Origin: Betaproteobacteria bacterium
GTDB lineage: Bacteria; Pseudomonadota; Gammaproteobacteria; Burkholderiales; Burkholderiaceae_D
NCBI GenBank assembly: GCA_016868055.1
Contig: VGHX01000005.1
Span: forward strand, 1-61,124
Direction: 5' to 3'
Length of the DNA: 61,124 nt
Positions 1-10,451 of the stretch are shown piece after piece (the stretch's first letter is position 1; every line of letters begins with the position of its first letter). The position numbers were made by a program, and so were the translations under genes. Below the pieces are notes generated by a model. That model was not told where the DNA came from and made no database searches. It was given only the letters and a program-made list of their open reading frames with translations.

Positions 1-2
1 CC

Positions 3-1223
3 TCCGTCACCTTGAGCCGATTACTTGACCTGTTTGAGGCGATTGCGCGTCGCTCAGCATATCTGGAGTTGTTAACGGAATTTCCGCAAGCACTCGCGCG
101 CGTGGTTCGCATGATTGCTGCGAGTGGCTGGGCAGCGCAGTATTTAAATCAGCATCCGGTGCTGATGGATGAACTACTTGATGCGACCGCGCTTGAAACC
201 GAGCCAGACTGGATCAGTTTTGCCGCAGAGTGCCGTCAACGTCTTCTGGCATTTTCCGGCGATACAGAGCGGCAAATGGATCTGCTTAGAGAGCTGCATC
301 ACGCGCAGCAATTTCGTTTGTTGGCGCAAGATATCGGCGGCCTGTTAACCGTTGAGCGCCTGGCAGATCACCTATCCGCATTGGCAGATGTGCTGGTCGC
401 AGTCACCATAGAAGCCATCTGGCAAACCCTGCCGGCTCGCCAACGCGAATGGCCGGCGTTTGCCGTGATCGCCTACGGCAAGCTAGGCGGCAAGGAGCTT
501 GGCTATGCATCTGATCTGGACCTGATTTTCTTATACGATGATGATGATCAAGACGCTCCCTCGCTCTACGCCAAGCTAGCGCAGCGCTTCATCACCTGGA
601 TGACGAGTCATACCGCAGCAGGTGTGCTGTTTGATATCGATGTCGCACTCAGACCCGATGGCGCGAGTGGGCTGCTGGTATCGTCGTTTAGCGCATTTGA
701 AAAGTACCAAAGGCAATCAGCCTGGGTGTGGGAGCATCAGGCACTCACCCGCGCACGATATTGTGCGGGTGATAGCAGCATTGGTGAGCGCTTCGAAAGC
801 TTGCGCGTCGCATTACTTTGTCAAGCACGTGATGCGGCAGACCTTCGTAAAGAAGTGCTGGCTATGCGTCAGCGTATGCACGATGCGCACCCGAACCGAT
901 CTGCCGATTTCGATCTCAAGCATGATTCGGGCGGCATGATTGACATCGAGTTCATCGTTCAGTATCTAGTGCTGCTACACGCGCGCGACCATACCGAATT
1001 GACCGCTGATATCGGCAACATCGCCTTGCTCAAACTCGCCGGACAAATTGGCCTGATCGATCAGGCGCTCGCAGACCAAGTCGCCGATGCCTACCGCGAG
1101 TTTCGGCGGCTGCAGCACAAAATCCGATTGCGCGGCGAAGACCGGGCGCGGGTATCGCCCGCAGGAATCGTGAGCCTGCGGAACGCGGTAATTACGCTCT
1201 GGCAAACAATCTTTATCCCCTAG
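3..1223 (+). CDS. glnE: Glutamine synthetase adenylyltransferase/deadenylase, C-terminal part (5' end outside window)
   Basis: GlnE attaches AMP to glutamine synthetase, or removes it, under control of the PII protein, and so sets nitrogen assimilation. The reading frame is open through the left edge of the window, so only about 406 C-terminal residues are seen of a protein usually near 900-950. The visible part holds the second nucleotidyltransferase domain: the motif GKLGGKELGYASDLDLIF at about residues 156-173 contains the G-G-x8-D-x-D metal-binding signature, and the residues around it match the C-terminal (adenylylating) copy of the Escherichia coli enzyme better than the N-terminal (removing) copy. 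The helical C-terminal regulatory region follows, and the end around LWQTIF looks natural. It is likely an independent unit, with 147 bp to the next gene. Confidence 0.93.
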   Translation, partial: SVTLSRLLDLFEAIARRSAYLELLTEFPQALARVVRMIAASGWAAQYLNQHPVLMDELLDATALETEPDWISFAAECRQRLLAFSGDTERQMDLLRELHHAQQFRLLAQDIGGLLTVERLADHLSALADVLVAVTIEAIWQTLPARQREWPAFAVIAYGKLGGKELGYASDLDLIFLYDDDDQDAPSLYAKLAQRFITWMTSHTAAGVLFDIDVALRPDGASGLLVSSFSAFEKYQRQSAWVWEHQALTRARYCAGDSSIGERFESLRVALLCQARDAADLRKEVLAMRQRMHDAHPNRSADFDLKHDSGGMIDIEFIVQYLVLLHARDHTELTADIGNIALLKLAGQIGLIDQALADQVADAYREFRRLQHKIRLRGEDRARVSPAGIVSLRNAVITLWQTIFIP

Positions 1224-1370
1224 GCCCGCTGACCGACCCGGACGCACTATTTGTTGTGGGCTTGCGACAGCAAGATTGCCATATAGGCAATCATTCCATA
1301 CAACTCCATGGTCTTTCCGATAACTTTCCGGCCTTGCCAGTGAAACGGCACTGGGTCGGATTTTTCTTAC

Positions 1371-1784
1371 ATGGCCATGAGATCTCACATCATCACACTC
1401 GGCATTTGCCTTGGCTTGCTCAGCGCGTGCGCGGGGCAGCCCACTACCCAAACCACTGAAAAAAACAACCTGACCGCTGGACAAGTCAGCCTGACGCTAA
1501 AAAAGAACAGCACCACGCAGCAGCAAGTGATTGAGGCGTTTGGATCGCCTAACCTGGTGACTCAGAGTGCAGATGGTGAAGAAGTCTGGACCTACCAAAA
1601 ACACGCAACGGTGGCTAACTCAAGCTCAAGCGGTTTCAGCGCCACCATCATTCTGCTCAGCGGCGGCAGTAGCAGCTCCGGCTTCGAACAATCCAGTCGC
1701 ACCATCACACTGATTATCAAATTCAAAGAAATCAATGGCGTAAAAACTGTCGTTGATTTCTCTTCTCGCTCATCATCATTCTAA
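1371..1784 (+). CDS. Small BamE/SmpA-like outer-membrane lipoprotein
   Basis: A 137-residue protein with a hydrophobic N-terminus ending in a lipobox (LLSAC, Cys at about residue 20), so it should be a lipidated envelope protein. The middle (about residues 39-75, with LKKNSTTQQQVIEAFGSP followed by VWTY) resembles the BamE/SmpA/OmlA fold, in which a small domain begins with 'G-x-T-xx-xV-xxxxGxP'. A Ser/Gly-rich stretch (about 80-110) follows. It is too divergent to be called BamE itself. The start could also be the ATG two codons downstream; both keep the signal peptide. It lies 12 bp ahead of a second lipoprotein gene and probably shares its transcript. Confidence 0.7.
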   Translation: MAMRSHIITLGICLGLLSACAGQPTTQTTEKNNLTAGQVSLTLKKNSTTQQQVIEAFGSPNLVTQSADGEEVWTYQKHATVANSSSSGFSATIILLSGGSSSSGFEQSSRTITLIIKFKEINGVKTVVDFSSRSSSF

Positions 1785-1796
1785 GGAGATCTCACG

Positions 1797-2291
1797 ATGG
1801 GAATTCGACAGTCCATGCTGTTGGCCGTACCACTGTTTCTGACTGCTTGTGCCACCGATGGTGGCGCACCGCAAAAAACGTCTTTAGAGATACAAGCCTT
1901 TCAGTCCAAGCAATTCGAAACTGACAAAAAAACTGCATTTAATTCGACTATGTCTGTATTCCAAGACCTGGGCTACGTGGTCAACTCTGCCAGCCTAGAG
2001 ACGGGTTTTATTTCCGCAGAATCACCACTCAAAGGCGCGGACGGTATGAAAGCCTTCCTTGAAAACATCAGTAATATGCGCTCAGAGGGAAAGACAGCCG
2101 TGACGGCCTTCGTAGAAGAGATAGGCACAAAAACAACCCGGGTACGCTTGAATTTTGTTCAGCGCGACAAAATGCTGAGAGAGTACGGGCAGCAAGCTAA
2201 TCGAGAAAATCCGATTCTTGATCCGAAGGTGTATGAGTCGGCCTTCAATAAAATTGGGGATGCGATTTTTATCAGGACTTCGCAGAAGTAA
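1797..2291 (+). CDS. Predicted lipoprotein of unknown function
   Basis: A 164-residue protein preceded by a good ribosome-binding site (AAGGAG, 7-8 bp before the ATG). Its signal sequence ends in the lipobox LTAC (Cys at about residue 18), so it should be exported and lipidated. The remainder is a single alpha/beta domain with no recognised motif; the segment FNSTMSVFQDLGYVVNSASLETGFISAES is reminiscent of small envelope lipoproteins that co-occur with BamE-like proteins. I do not recognise the family. It ends just before a strong hairpin terminator shared with the convergent gapA region. Confidence 0.65.
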   Translation: MGIRQSMLLAVPLFLTACATDGGAPQKTSLEIQAFQSKQFETDKKTAFNSTMSVFQDLGYVVNSASLETGFISAESPLKGADGMKAFLENISNMRSEGKTAVTAFVEEIGTKTTRVRLNFVQRDKMLREYGQQANRENPILDPKVYESAFNKIGDAIFIRTSQK

Positions 2292-2307
2292 CGGGCCACC
2301 AGCCCAG

Positions 2308-2338
2308 AAAAAAGGATCGCAAATGCGATCCTTTTTTT
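2308..2338. terminator. Bidirectional rho-independent terminator
   Basis: A perfect stem (AAGGATCGC paired with GCGATCCTT, loop AAAT) is flanked by an A-run on the left and a T-run on the right, so it can stop transcription from the lipoprotein pair on the plus strand and from gapA on the minus strand. Confidence 0.88.
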
Positions 2339-2340
2339 CA

Positions 2341-2574
2341 CAACGAATGGGGCAGCAGCCTCTATTACTTCGCAGTCATTAATGCGACAGTGGTATCCAG
2401 CATGCGATTACTAAAGCCATAAATTCATTGTGGCTTCGGCCGGCCCTTAGGGCCTTAACTTAGCTTCCCTTCGCGAAGCTAAGTTAGCCTACGCCGCAAC
2501 GAGTGGGGCAGCAGCCTCTATTACTTCGCAGTCATTAATGCGACAGTGGTATCCAGCATGCGATTACTAAAGCC
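2341..2574. repeat. Two 78-bp direct copies of the gapA 3' end (2341-2418 and 2497-2574)
   Basis: The last 16 sense codons of gapA, its stop codon and the following 24 bases are present twice, 156 bp apart. The copies differ at one position in 78 (A at 2347, G at 2503). The copy at 2497-2574 belongs to the intact gene; the other is a promoterless remnant next to the terminator. The 78 bp between them (2419-2496) are unrelated to gapA and contain a strong hairpin. In addition, the 12 bases at 2497-2508 are the exact reverse complement of 2573-2584, which encode part of the Asn-Glu-Trp-Gly segment of gapA. Confidence 0.95.
2457..2485. repeat. Perfect 11-bp-stem hairpin inside the gapA duplication spacer
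   Basis: AACTTAGCTTC and GAAGCTAAGTT pair perfectly around a 7-base loop. A second palindromic stretch rich in GGCC/CCGG (about 2438-2455) lies next to it, giving the spacer the look of a short REP-like palindromic element. No T-run follows on either strand, so it is not a standard terminator. Confidence 0.8.
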
Positions 2575-3531
2575 CCACTCGTTGTCATACCAAGACGAGA
2601 CTTTGACGAGTCGTCCTGAGACTTTGGTGAGGGTGGCATCAAAGTTGGACGATGCCGGATTGTGGTTGTAATCAATCGATACCAGTTGCTCGGTGTTGTA
2701 AGTCAATACGCCATGTAAAGGACCGTCAGCGGCCTCTTTCATGATCGCGTTCACTTCCTCAACTGTGGTGTCGCGTGCAGCGATGAAAGACAGATCAACC
2801 ACCGAGACGTTGATGGTGGGAACACGAATCGCGTAGCCATCGAGCTTGCCGTTTAGCTCCGGCAGCACAAGGCCAACCGCCGCAGCCGCACCGGTTTTGG
2901 TTGGAATCATCGACATGGTTGCTGACCGCGCACGGCGCAGGTCTTCGTGCATGACGTCGGTCAACACCTGATCATTGGTATACGCATGTACCGTGGTCAT
3001 CAGACCGTTTAACAAGCCAATCTTGTCGTTCAGCGGCTTGACGAGCGGCGCCAAGCAATTGGTCGTGCAGGACGCGTTAGAGATGACGGTGTGAGATGAC
3101 TTCAGCACGGACTGATTCACGCCATACACCACCGTAGCATCGACATCCTTGCCACCGGGTGCAGAGATAATCACTTTCTTTGCACCCCCTTTGAGGTGCG
3201 CAGAAGCTTTCTCTTTGGTAGTGAAGTAACCCGTGCACTCCAGCACCACATCAACGCCCAACTCACCCCAAGGAATTTGCGCCGGATCGCGTTGGGCAAA
3301 TACACGAATCTTGTCGCCATTGACGATCATGTTGTCGCCTTCGACCGCGACGCTACCAGGGAACTTGCCATGTGCAGTGTCGTAGCGCGTGAGGTGTGCA
3401 TTGGACTCCGGATTGCCAAGATCGTTGATTGCTACGATCTGTATGTCATTTTGTTTGCCGCCTTCGTAATGAGCACGTAATACATTGCGGCCGATGCGGC
3501 CGTAACCATTAATCGCAACCTTGATGGTCAT
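2521..3531 (-). CDS. gapA: Glyceraldehyde-3-phosphate dehydrogenase, type I
   Basis: This cytosolic enzyme oxidises glyceraldehyde 3-phosphate to 1,3-bisphosphoglycerate with NAD in glycolysis, and works in reverse in gluconeogenesis. The protein has 336 residues, normal for the family. The Rossmann motif NGYGRIGR is at residues 8-15, the catalytic Cys is in SNASCTTN (Cys155), the catalytic His is in TVHAYTNDQ, and the C-terminus has [13 protein letters not shown]. The start is ATG with a GGAG-type site just upstream. The transketolase gene ends 44 bp upstream on the same strand, and the two are probably one central-carbon operon. Its 3' end has been partly duplicated downstream (see the repeat at 2341-2574), which separates the gene from its terminator by about 180 bp. 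Confidence 0.97.
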   Translation of the reverse strand: MTIKVAINGYGRIGRNVLRAHYEGGKQNDIQIVAINDLGNPESNAHLTRYDTAHGKFPGSVAVEGDNMIVNGDKIRVFAQRDPAQIPWGELGVDVVLECTGYFTTKEKASAHLKGGAKKVIISAPGGKDVDATVVYGVNQSVLKSSHTVISNASCTTNCLAPLVKPLNDKIGLLNGLMTTVHAYTNDQVLTDVMHEDLRRARSATMSMIPTKTGAAAAVGLVLPELNGKLDGYAIRVPTINVSVVDLSFIAARDTTVEEVNAIMKEAADGPLHGVLTYNTEQLVSIDYNHNPASSNFDATLTKVSGRLVKVSSWYDNEWGFSNRMLDTTVALMTAK

Positions 3532-3575
3532 GAAGTTCTCCTGAGTACGATAGTTGTTAACCGTATCTGATCAGA

Positions 3576-5570
3576 TCAGTGCAGCACCGATCTGACCGCA
3601 GCTACCACTCGATCGGTGGTGAAGCCAAAATGCTTGAATAGTGCGCCCGCAGGCGCGGACTCGCCAAAGGTATCGATGCCAATCACTTTGCCTTCGAGAC
3701 CAACATACTTGAACCAGAAATCAGTGACGCCCGCCTCGATCGCAACGCGGGGCATGCCTTTAGGCAGCACGCTTGCTTGGTACTCGGCGTCTTGACGAGC
3801 GAACACATCGGCGCACGGCATCGACACCACGCGCACCGGCACGCCATCCGCAGCTAGTTGCTCGGCCGACTTCAGTGCCAGCTCGATCTCCGAGCCCGTG
3901 GCACTAATCAGGGCTTTCGCATCCGGCGCATCACGCAGCACGTAAGCACCGCGCGAGATCGCAGCAATCTGCCCGGCATCGCGCTCAACAAATGGCAAAT
4001 TCTGGCGCGAGAAAATCAAGGTGCTCGGACCATCGTGCCGTTTAACCGCTTCAGACCAAGCCACTGCTGATTCGACCGTATCGCAAGGCCGCCAATTATC
4101 CAGCTGCGGTATCAAACGCAAGCTGGACACGTGCTCAATCGACTGATGGGTTGGGCCATCTTCACCCAGCCCGATCGAATCGTGCGTAAACACGAACAAG
4201 CTGCGTTGCTTCATTAATGCCGCCATGCGCAAGGCGTTGCGGCTGTAGTCGGAAAAGGTGAGGAAGGTGGCACCAAACGGGATAAAGCCACCATGCAGCG
4301 CAATGCCATTCATGATCGCGCTCATGCCGAATTCACGCACACCGTAGTTGATATGGTTGCCAGCTTGTCCGGCGCGCACCGCGACGCATTCTTTCCAGTT
4401 GGTGAGGTTGGAGCCGGTCAGATCGGCTGACCCGCCGAGGAATTCCGGCAACGTGGACGACAAGGCCTGAATCGCGTTCTGGCTTGCTTTGCGGGTCGCT
4501 ATGGTTTCTTTCTTGTCGACGCAGGCCGCAATCATGGCGGTGACTGCTTGATCAAAGTTAGCAGGTAGCTCGCCTTTCATGCGACGCTCGAATTCTGCCG
4601 CATCGGCAGGGAACTGTTCACGATAGGCGGTGAATGTCTTGCTCCATGCCGACTGCAGATCCTTGCCTTTGGCTTTCGCATCCCAAGCGGCGTACACATC
4701 TGCCGGGATCTCGAACGGAGGCGAGGTCCAGCCAATTGCAGCGCGGGTAGCAGCGATCTCGGCATCACCCAGAGCAGCGCCATGGACTTTGTCGGACCCT
4801 TGCATATTCGGGGCGCCCTTGCCGATGACGGTTTTGCAGCAGATCAGGGTTGGCTTGCTTGAAGCCTTCGCTTTACTGATCGCGGCGTCAACCGCTGCCA
4901 CATCATGCCCGTCAACACCAGGAATCACGTTCCAACCGTAAGCCTCGAAGCGCTTCGGCGTGTCGTCCTTGAACCAGCCCTCGACTTCACCGTCGATGGA
5001 GATGCCATTGTCGTCATACAGCACGATCAATTTTGACAGCCCCAGCGTACCGGCCAGCGAGCAGACTTCGTGGCTGATGCCCTCCATCAGGCAACCGTCA
5101 CCCAGAAACACGTAGGTGTAGTGGTCAACAATGTTAAAGCCGGGCTTGTTAAAGCGCGCGCCCAGCAGCCACTCTGCCAGCGCCATGCCCACCGCGTTTG
5201 CGATGCCTTGGCCCAGTGGCCCAGTCGTTGTTTCGATACCAGCAGTAATGCCAACTTCGGGATGGCCCGGCGTCTTTGAATGAAGCTGGCGGAAGTTTTT
5301 CAGCTCTTCCATCGGCAGGTCGTAACCCGCCAAATGCAGCAGGGCGTAGTGCAGCATCGAGCCATGCCCATTTGACACGACGAAGCGATCACGGTCAGCC
5401 CAGCTCGGATCTGCGGGGTTGTGTCGCAAGTGATTCGACCACAGCGCGACTGCGATCTCGGCCATGCCCATGGGCATGCCTGGGTGACCTGAATTCGCTT
5501 TTTGTACTGCGTCCATTGCCAATGCGCGAATCGCATTAGCCATATTTCGAGTGTCTTGGGAGGTAGTCAT
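3576..5570 (-). CDS. tkt: Transketolase
   Basis: A thiamine-diphosphate enzyme moving two-carbon ketol units between sugar phosphates in the pentose phosphate pathway or Calvin cycle. With the ATG at 5570 ([15 protein letters not shown]) the protein has 664 residues, close to the usual 660-670. A longer frame to 5663 exists, but its Arg/Pro-rich 31-residue extension is not family-like and would run into the divergent rsmE promoter region. The ThDP motif GDGCLMEG..., the His-rich N-terminal pocket ([10 protein letters not shown]) and the central pyrimidine domain ([17 protein letters not shown]) are all present. It is the upstream partner of gapA on the minus strand and diverges from rsmE. Confidence 0.96.
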   Translation of the reverse strand: MTTSQDTRNMANAIRALAMDAVQKANSGHPGMPMGMAEIAVALWSNHLRHNPADPSWADRDRFVVSNGHGSMLHYALLHLAGYDLPMEELKNFRQLHSKTPGHPEVGITAGIETTTGPLGQGIANAVGMALAEWLLGARFNKPGFNIVDHYTYVFLGDGCLMEGISHEVCSLAGTLGLSKLIVLYDDNGISIDGEVEGWFKDDTPKRFEAYGWNVIPGVDGHDVAAVDAAISKAKASSKPTLICCKTVIGKGAPNMQGSDKVHGAALGDAEIAATRAAIGWTSPPFEIPADVYAAWDAKAKGKDLQSAWSKTFTAYREQFPADAAEFERRMKGELPANFDQAVTAMIAACVDKKETIATRKASQNAIQALSSTLPEFLGGSADLTGSNLTNWKECVAVRAGQAGNHINYGVREFGMSAIMNGIALHGGFIPFGATFLTFSDYSRNALRMAALMKQRSLFVFTHDSIGLGEDGPTHQSIEHVSSLRLIPQLDNWRPCDTVESAVAWSEAVKRHDGPSTLIFSRQNLPFVERDAGQIAAISRGAYVLRDAPDAKALISATGSEIELALKSAEQLAADGVPVRVVSMPCADVFARQDAEYQASVLPKGMPRVAIEAGVTDFWFKYVGLEGKVIGIDTFGESAPAGALFKHFGFTTDRVVAAVRSVLH

Positions 5571-5713
5571 GTTGGCAAGCCGGGCTGGATTAGACGGCCG
5601 CCGGCGGCGAGAGCGCAGACCGGTGGAAAAGCGCGCGATTTTACCAGACCGCCTCGCGCCCACTTACAATCGACGGTCAATGCAATGCAGACTGAGCCGC
5701 ACCGACCACCACC

Positions 5714-6439
5714 ATGCCACGCTTCTACCTCGATCAACCGCTAGAGCTGGGTATGCAGTGCGAGCTACCCGATGAGGTGTCGCATCATATCGCGGTGCTA
5801 CGACTAAAGCCGGGCGATACGGTGACGCTGTTTAATGGCCATGGCGGTGAATTTACAGCCAGCTTGGCGCAGATCGAAAAACGCCGCTCGGTGGCACACA
5901 TTAAGACCTTCAACGCGCGCGAATCTGAACCAGGTCACGCACTCACACTGGCGCAAGCGCTGCCCGAAGGCAGCAAAATGGATTGGGTGATCGAGAAAGC
6001 CGTCGAACTCGGCGTGACCGCAATTCAACCACTGATGGCAGCGCGCTCGGTGGTTCGCTTGAACGATGAGCGCGCTGTTAAAAAATTGGCGCATTGGCGC
6101 TCGATTGTCGTGGCGGCCGCAGCGCAGTGTGGCCGCAATCGACTGCCATCAGTTGCTATGCCGCAGGCGTTTTCAAGTTGGATAGATCAGCATGATCTGC
6201 ACCCTCGAATTTTGCTCTCGCCACGTGGCCAGCAATCGCTCACGGATTGGGCTCGACATAGGCCTCCGCAGGCTGTCACTCTCATTATCGGCCCCGAGGG
6301 TGGATTGAGCGAGGCCGAGGAACAAACCGCGATCTCGCACGGCGCGATTTGTCTTTCTATGGGTAGCCGGGTGCTGAGAACCGAAACGGCAGGTATCACG
6401 GCCGTAGCAGCGCTGCATGCGCTGTGGGGAGAGTTTTAA
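5714..6439 (+). CDS. rsmE: 16S rRNA (uracil-1498-N3)-methyltransferase
   Basis: RsmE methylates N3 of U1498 in the decoding region of 16S rRNA using S-adenosylmethionine. The 241-residue protein has an N-terminal PUA-like RNA-binding part (about residues 1-70; HHIAVLRLKPGD) and a C-terminal SPOUT methyltransferase knot, with LIIGPEGGLSEAE at about 190-202 and MGSRVLRTETAG at about 215-226 as the cofactor-binding loops. Length and motifs are typical. It diverges from transketolase, with about 140 bp between the two starts. Confidence 0.95.
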   Translation: MPRFYLDQPLELGMQCELPDEVSHHIAVLRLKPGDTVTLFNGHGGEFTASLAQIEKRRSVAHIKTFNARESEPGHALTLAQALPEGSKMDWVIEKAVELGVTAIQPLMAARSVVRLNDERAVKKLAHWRSIVVAAAAQCGRNRLPSVAMPQAFSSWIDQHDLHPRILLSPRGQQSLTDWARHRPPQAVTLIIGPEGGLSEAEEQTAISHGAICLSMGSRVLRTETAGITAVAALHALWGEF

Positions 6440-6542
6440 GCCCGCCCCGCCTCAACGGCTAAGACCGAAAGGACGCGGCAGAACGCCTGATTTGACTACG
6501 ATTGACCCGCAGACACCCGCAAGAAACCCGCATGAAAGCCTC

Positions 6543-6548
6543 TATAAT
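6543..6548 (+). promoter_or_regulatory. Candidate -10 box for ribF
   Basis: A perfect TATAAT lies 39 bp before the preferred ribF start. No convincing -35 hexamer sits at 16-18 bp upstream, so the assignment rests on the -10 box and its place in an intergenic gap. Confidence 0.4.
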
Positions 6549-6586
6549 CGAGGGTTTCCACTGTGGCGGCGCTCGATAGCCATGTC

Positions 6587-7540
6587 ATGAGAGTTTTTCG
6601 CGGACTCCCCAACGCTGAATCGCGTCGCGCTTGCGCGCTGACCATCGGAAATTTCGATGGCGTGCATCGCGGCCATCGCGCGCTGCTCGAGCAACTCTCG
6701 GCGGCGGCGGCACGGCTACACGTCGAAACTGCTGTGATGACATTTGAGCCGCACCCACGCGAGTATTTTGCTCAGCTCTCCGGTGATGAATCGCGTGCGC
6801 CGCGCCGTATTGCGAATTTACGTGACAAGCTGCAAGCGCTGGCAGACTGCGGTGTTGATCGTGTGATTGTCGAGCATTTCAATGCATCGTTTGCTTCTCA
6901 GCCCGCTGAGAACTTCATTAAAGATGTTCTGGTCGACGGCCTGCATGTGAAATGGTTGATCGTCGGTGATGATTTCCGTTTTGGCGCGAAACGTTCGGGT
7001 GATCTTGCCATGCTGCAGTCGGCTAGAAAAGAATTCGGGTTCGAGGTGGTTGCCCTGCCAACGGTCACGCATCAAGCAACACGAATCTCGTCGTCTGCGG
7101 TGCGTGAGGCGCTGCTTGCGGGTGACTTCGAGCGCAGCCGCGAGTTACTCGGTCACCCCTATGCGATTTCAGGTCATGTGCAGCACGGCAGAAAGCTGGG
7201 TCGTACGATTGGCTTTCCCACCCTGAACCTGAAAATCGCGCACCGCCGCCCGGCCTTGTCAGGCATCTTCGTCGTGCAAGTACATGGGCTCGCTGAGCAT
7301 CCTTTGCCTGCCGTGGCGAGCCTGGGTGTTCGGCCCACCGTAGAGGATAACGGCCGCGTGCTGCTGGAGGTTCACCTGTTTGATTATTCAGCTGACTGCT
7401 ACGGCAAGCTGATTCGCGTCGAGTTCTTGAAGAAATTGCGTGACGAAGAAAAATACGATGATCTCCAGACCCTGACCCAAGCCATCGATAACGATGCAAA
7501 AAATGCGAGAGCTTTTTTTGCAGAACACATAACTGCCTGA
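6587..7540 (+). CDS. ribF: Bifunctional riboflavin kinase / FMN adenylyltransferase
   Basis: RibF phosphorylates riboflavin to FMN and then adenylylates FMN to FAD. I prefer the ATG at 6587 (MRVFRGLPNAE), which matches the usual N-terminus and gives 317 residues; a GTG eight codons upstream is the alternative. The FAD synthetase half has TIGNFDGVHRGH near the N-terminus and the ISSSAVR loop in the middle; the kinase half has GRTIGFPTLNL and continues to the C-terminus. It stands directly ahead of ileS (34 bp), the conserved ribF-ileS-lspA order of proteobacteria. Confidence 0.96.
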   Translation: MRVFRGLPNAESRRACALTIGNFDGVHRGHRALLEQLSAAAARLHVETAVMTFEPHPREYFAQLSGDESRAPRRIANLRDKLQALADCGVDRVIVEHFNASFASQPAENFIKDVLVDGLHVKWLIVGDDFRFGAKRSGDLAMLQSARKEFGFEVVALPTVTHQATRISSSAVREALLAGDFERSRELLGHPYAISGHVQHGRKLGRTIGFPTLNLKIAHRRPALSGIFVVQVHGLAEHPLPAVASLGVRPTVEDNGRVLLEVHLFDYSADCYGKLIRVEFLKKLRDEEKYDDLQTLTQAIDNDAKNARAFFAEHITA

Positions 7541-7574
7541 GCAACGCTCAACCAACACCTAACCCTCGCCTTCC

Positions 7575-10436
7575 ATGTCCGATAACAGCAAGAAGTCAGA
7601 GAGCAAGTACCCGGTTAATATGACCGAGACAGCGTTTCCCATGCGTGGTGATCTCGCCAAGCGCGAGCCGCAGTGGGTCGCTACCTGGCAAAAGAAAGGC
7701 ATGTACCAGCGCATTCGTACGGCTTCCGCTGGCCGCCCGAAGTTCATCTTGCATGACGGGCCGCCGTACGCCAACGGTGATATTCATATCGGACACGCGG
7801 TCAACAAAATCTTGAAAGACATGATCGTAAAGACCCGCCAACTCGACGGGTTTGATGCACAGTATGTGCCGGGTTGGGATTGCCACGGCATGCCGATCGA
7901 GATTCAAATCGAAAAGCAATTTGGTAAACATCTACCTACCGCGGACGTACTCGCTAAGTCACGCGCGTATGCAGCCGAGCAAATCGAGCGTCAGAAGAAA
8001 GACTTCATCCGCTTGGGCGTATTGGGCGATTGGGATAACCCGTACCTGACGATGAATCCGCGCAATGAAGCCGATGAAATTCGCGCGCTCGGCAAAATTC
8101 TTGAAAAGGGCTATGTCTACCGCGGCCTTAAGCCCGTCAACTGGTGTTTTGATTGCGGATCGGCGCTGGCAGAAGCAGAAGTCGAGTATCAGGACAAACG
8201 TGATCCTGCGATTGATGTCGGTTTCCCATTCGCCGAACCTGAAAAAATCGCGCAAGCCTTCGGCTTGGCATCACTGCCAACGCAAACCGGCTTTCTCGTT
8301 ATCTGGACCACCACACCCTGGACCATCCCGTCGAACCAGGCACTCAATATGCACCCGGAGTTCGATTATGCATTGGTGCAAACCGAGCGTAACGGCGAGC
8401 CATTGCTGCTCATACTTGCGCAAGCGTTGGTAGAGAGCTGCCTGCAGCGTTATGGCTTGCAAGGCAAAGTGATCGCGACAACCAAAGGCGAGCACTTATC
8501 GCTGGTGAAGTTTCATCACCCGCTGGCTAGCGTCGATAAAGGCTATGACCGCTTATCGCCCGTTTATCTTGGCGAGTATGTCACCGCAGATTCGGGTACC
8601 GGCATTGTGCACTCTGCACCTGCGTACGGTCTGGAAGACTATGCATCGTGCAAGTCCCACGGTATGCGTGATGATGAAATCCTGAGCCCGGTGATGGGTG
8701 ATGGGCACTTTGCCTCGACACTGCCGCTATTCGGCGGCATGACGATCTGGGAAGCATCGAAGCCGATTTGCGCTGCACTTGAACAAGCAGGCGCGCTGTT
8801 CAAGCTGGTAATGTTTGATCACAGCTACATGCACTGCTGGCGTCACAAGACACCGATTGTTTACCGTGCGACGTCGCAGTGGTTTGCATCCATGGAGCGC
8901 CAACCTAAAGCAGGCGGCACTAATTTGCGCGAGACGGCACTCGCCGCCGTTGAAGCAACCCGGTTTTATCCCGCATGGGGCAAGGCACGTCTGCACGGCA
9001 TGATTGCCAACCGACCTGATTGGACGCTCTCACGTCAGCGTCAGTGGGGCGTACCGATGCCCTTCTTTGTGCATAAAGAAACGGGCGAGCTACACCCGGA
9101 TACGCCCGCGCTTCTGGAGAAGGTAGCGCGCCTGGTTGAACAACAGGGTATCGAGGCTTGGCATCACATCGACCTTGCAGAATTTCTTGGCGCAGATGCT
9201 GCGCACTATGAAAAAAATCGCGACACGCTAGATGTCTGGTTTGATTCCGGCGCGACGCACTACACCGTGCTGCGCGGCTCACACCAAAGTGAATTGCAAT
9301 TCCCCGCAGACTTGTACCTGGAGGGTTCAGATCAGCATCGCGGCTGGTTTCATTCCTCGCTTCTGACCGGCGCCATGCTGGATGGTCAAGCGCCTTACAA
9401 AGCGCTGCTAACCCACGGCTTTGTGGTGGATGGCGAGGGTAAGAAAATGTCCAAGTCCAAGGGTAATGTCGTCGCGCCGCAAAAAGTATCCGACACCTTG
9501 GGTGCCGAGGTTCTGCGACTGTGGGTGGCCGCGACCGATTACTCGGGCGAGTTATCGATCTCGGATGAAATTTTGAAGCGCGTAGTCGAGAGCTATCGCC
9601 GAATTCGAAATACGCTGCGCTTCTTGCTGGCGAATACGTCCGACTTCAACAGCGCGACGGATGCTGTCGCAATGGATCAGTTGCTGGAGATTGACCGCTA
9701 CGCCATCGCACGCATGGCGCAATTACAGGATGAGATTCGCGCACACTTCAATGAGTATGAGTTTCATCCGGTTGTCGCCAAGCTTCAGATGTACTGCTCG
9801 GAAGACCTCGGTGGCTTTTATCTGGATATTCTGAAAGATCGTTTGTATACCAGCGGCGTGAGTTCTGCCGCGCGGCGCTCGGCTCAAACGGCGATTTGGT
9901 ACATCACGCAGGCACTATTGCGACTAATGGCACCGATTTTGTCATTTACCGCAGAAGAAGCTTGGCCGGTGTTTAATAATGAATCAGAGTATCAAGCCAG
10001 CGGCGAGACGATTTTCACGCAGCAGTTTTATACACTACCTGCGATCAATGACAGCAACGCCTTGCTTGAGCGCTACGAGGTACTACGTGACATCCGTGCA
10101 GGTGTATTAAAGCAGCTGGAAGAAGTGCGCACCTCTGGTGCGATTGGCTCTTCGCTGCAAGCCGAGGTGGCGATTCATGCCTCGGGCGATAAGTTAGGGC
10201 TACTGCAAAGTTTTGGCGATGATTTGAAATTTGTCTTGATCACCTCTGCAGCGACCGTGGTGTCGGTCGCTGATGCCGCAGAAGAAAAATTGATTGTCAC
10301 AGCCTCAGCCCACAAAAAATGTGAGCGCTGCTGGCATTACCGCGCAGATGTTGGGGTCGATCATCAACACACCGGACTGTGCGGTCGCTGCGTGGCGAAT
10401 CTGTTTGGCGCAGGCGAATCACGCCGCATCGCTTAA
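7575..10436 (+). CDS. ileS: Isoleucyl-tRNA synthetase
   Basis: A class I aminoacyl-tRNA synthetase of 953 residues that charges tRNA-Ile and edits misactivated valine. The HIGH signature is at residues 71-74 ([10 protein letters not shown]), KMSKS at about 624-628 ([10 protein letters not shown]), and the C-terminal zinc knuckle at about 916-937 has two CxxC pairs (CERC...CGRC), the bacterial type found in E. coli. The editing domain lies between, with the TWTTTPWT-like segment ([13 protein letters not shown]). It sits between ribF and lspA with short spacers, so co-transcription is likely. Confidence 0.98.
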   Translation: MSDNSKKSESKYPVNMTETAFPMRGDLAKREPQWVATWQKKGMYQRIRTASAGRPKFILHDGPPYANGDIHIGHAVNKILKDMIVKTRQLDGFDAQYVPGWDCHGMPIEIQIEKQFGKHLPTADVLAKSRAYAAEQIERQKKDFIRLGVLGDWDNPYLTMNPRNEADEIRALGKILEKGYVYRGLKPVNWCFDCGSALAEAEVEYQDKRDPAIDVGFPFAEPEKIAQAFGLASLPTQTGFLVIWTTTPWTIPSNQALNMHPEFDYALVQTERNGEPLLLILAQALVESCLQRYGLQGKVIATTKGEHLSLVKFHHPLASVDKGYDRLSPVYLGEYVTADSGTGIVHSAPAYGLEDYASCKSHGMRDDEILSPVMGDGHFASTLPLFGGMTIWEASKPICAALEQAGALFKLVMFDHSYMHCWRHKTPIVYRATSQWFASMERQPKAGGTNLRETALAAVEATRFYPAWGKARLHGMIANRPDWTLSRQRQWGVPMPFFVHKETGELHPDTPALLEKVARLVEQQGIEAWHHIDLAEFLGADAAHYEKNRDTLDVWFDSGATHYTVLRGSHQSELQFPADLYLEGSDQHRGWFHSSLLTGAMLDGQAPYKALLTHGFVVDGEGKKMSKSKGNVVAPQKVSDTLGAEVLRLWVAATDYSGELSISDEILKRVVESYRRIRNTLRFLLANTSDFNSATDAVAMDQLLEIDRYAIARMAQLQDEIRAHFNEYEFHPVVAKLQMYCSEDLGGFYLDILKDRLYTSGVSSAARRSAQTAIWYITQALLRLMAPILSFTAEEAWPVFNNESEYQASGETIFTQQFYTLPAINDSNALLERYEVLRDIRAGVLKQLEEVRTSGAIGSSLQAEVAIHASGDKLGLLQSFGDDLKFVLITSAATVVSVADAAEEKLIVTASAHKKCERCWHYRADVGVDHQHTGLCGRCVANLFGAGESRRIA

Positions 10437-10451
10437 TCCAGGATTCACCCT

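Noticed and set aside
975-1484. 169-codon minus-strand frame over the glnE end and lipoprotein
   Set aside because: Antisense shadow of strong plus-strand genes, with no family resemblance.
5571-5663. N-terminal extension of transketolase (31 residues)
   Set aside because: Arg/Pro-rich, not family-like, and would overlap the divergent rsmE promoter; the ATG at 5570 gives the normal length.
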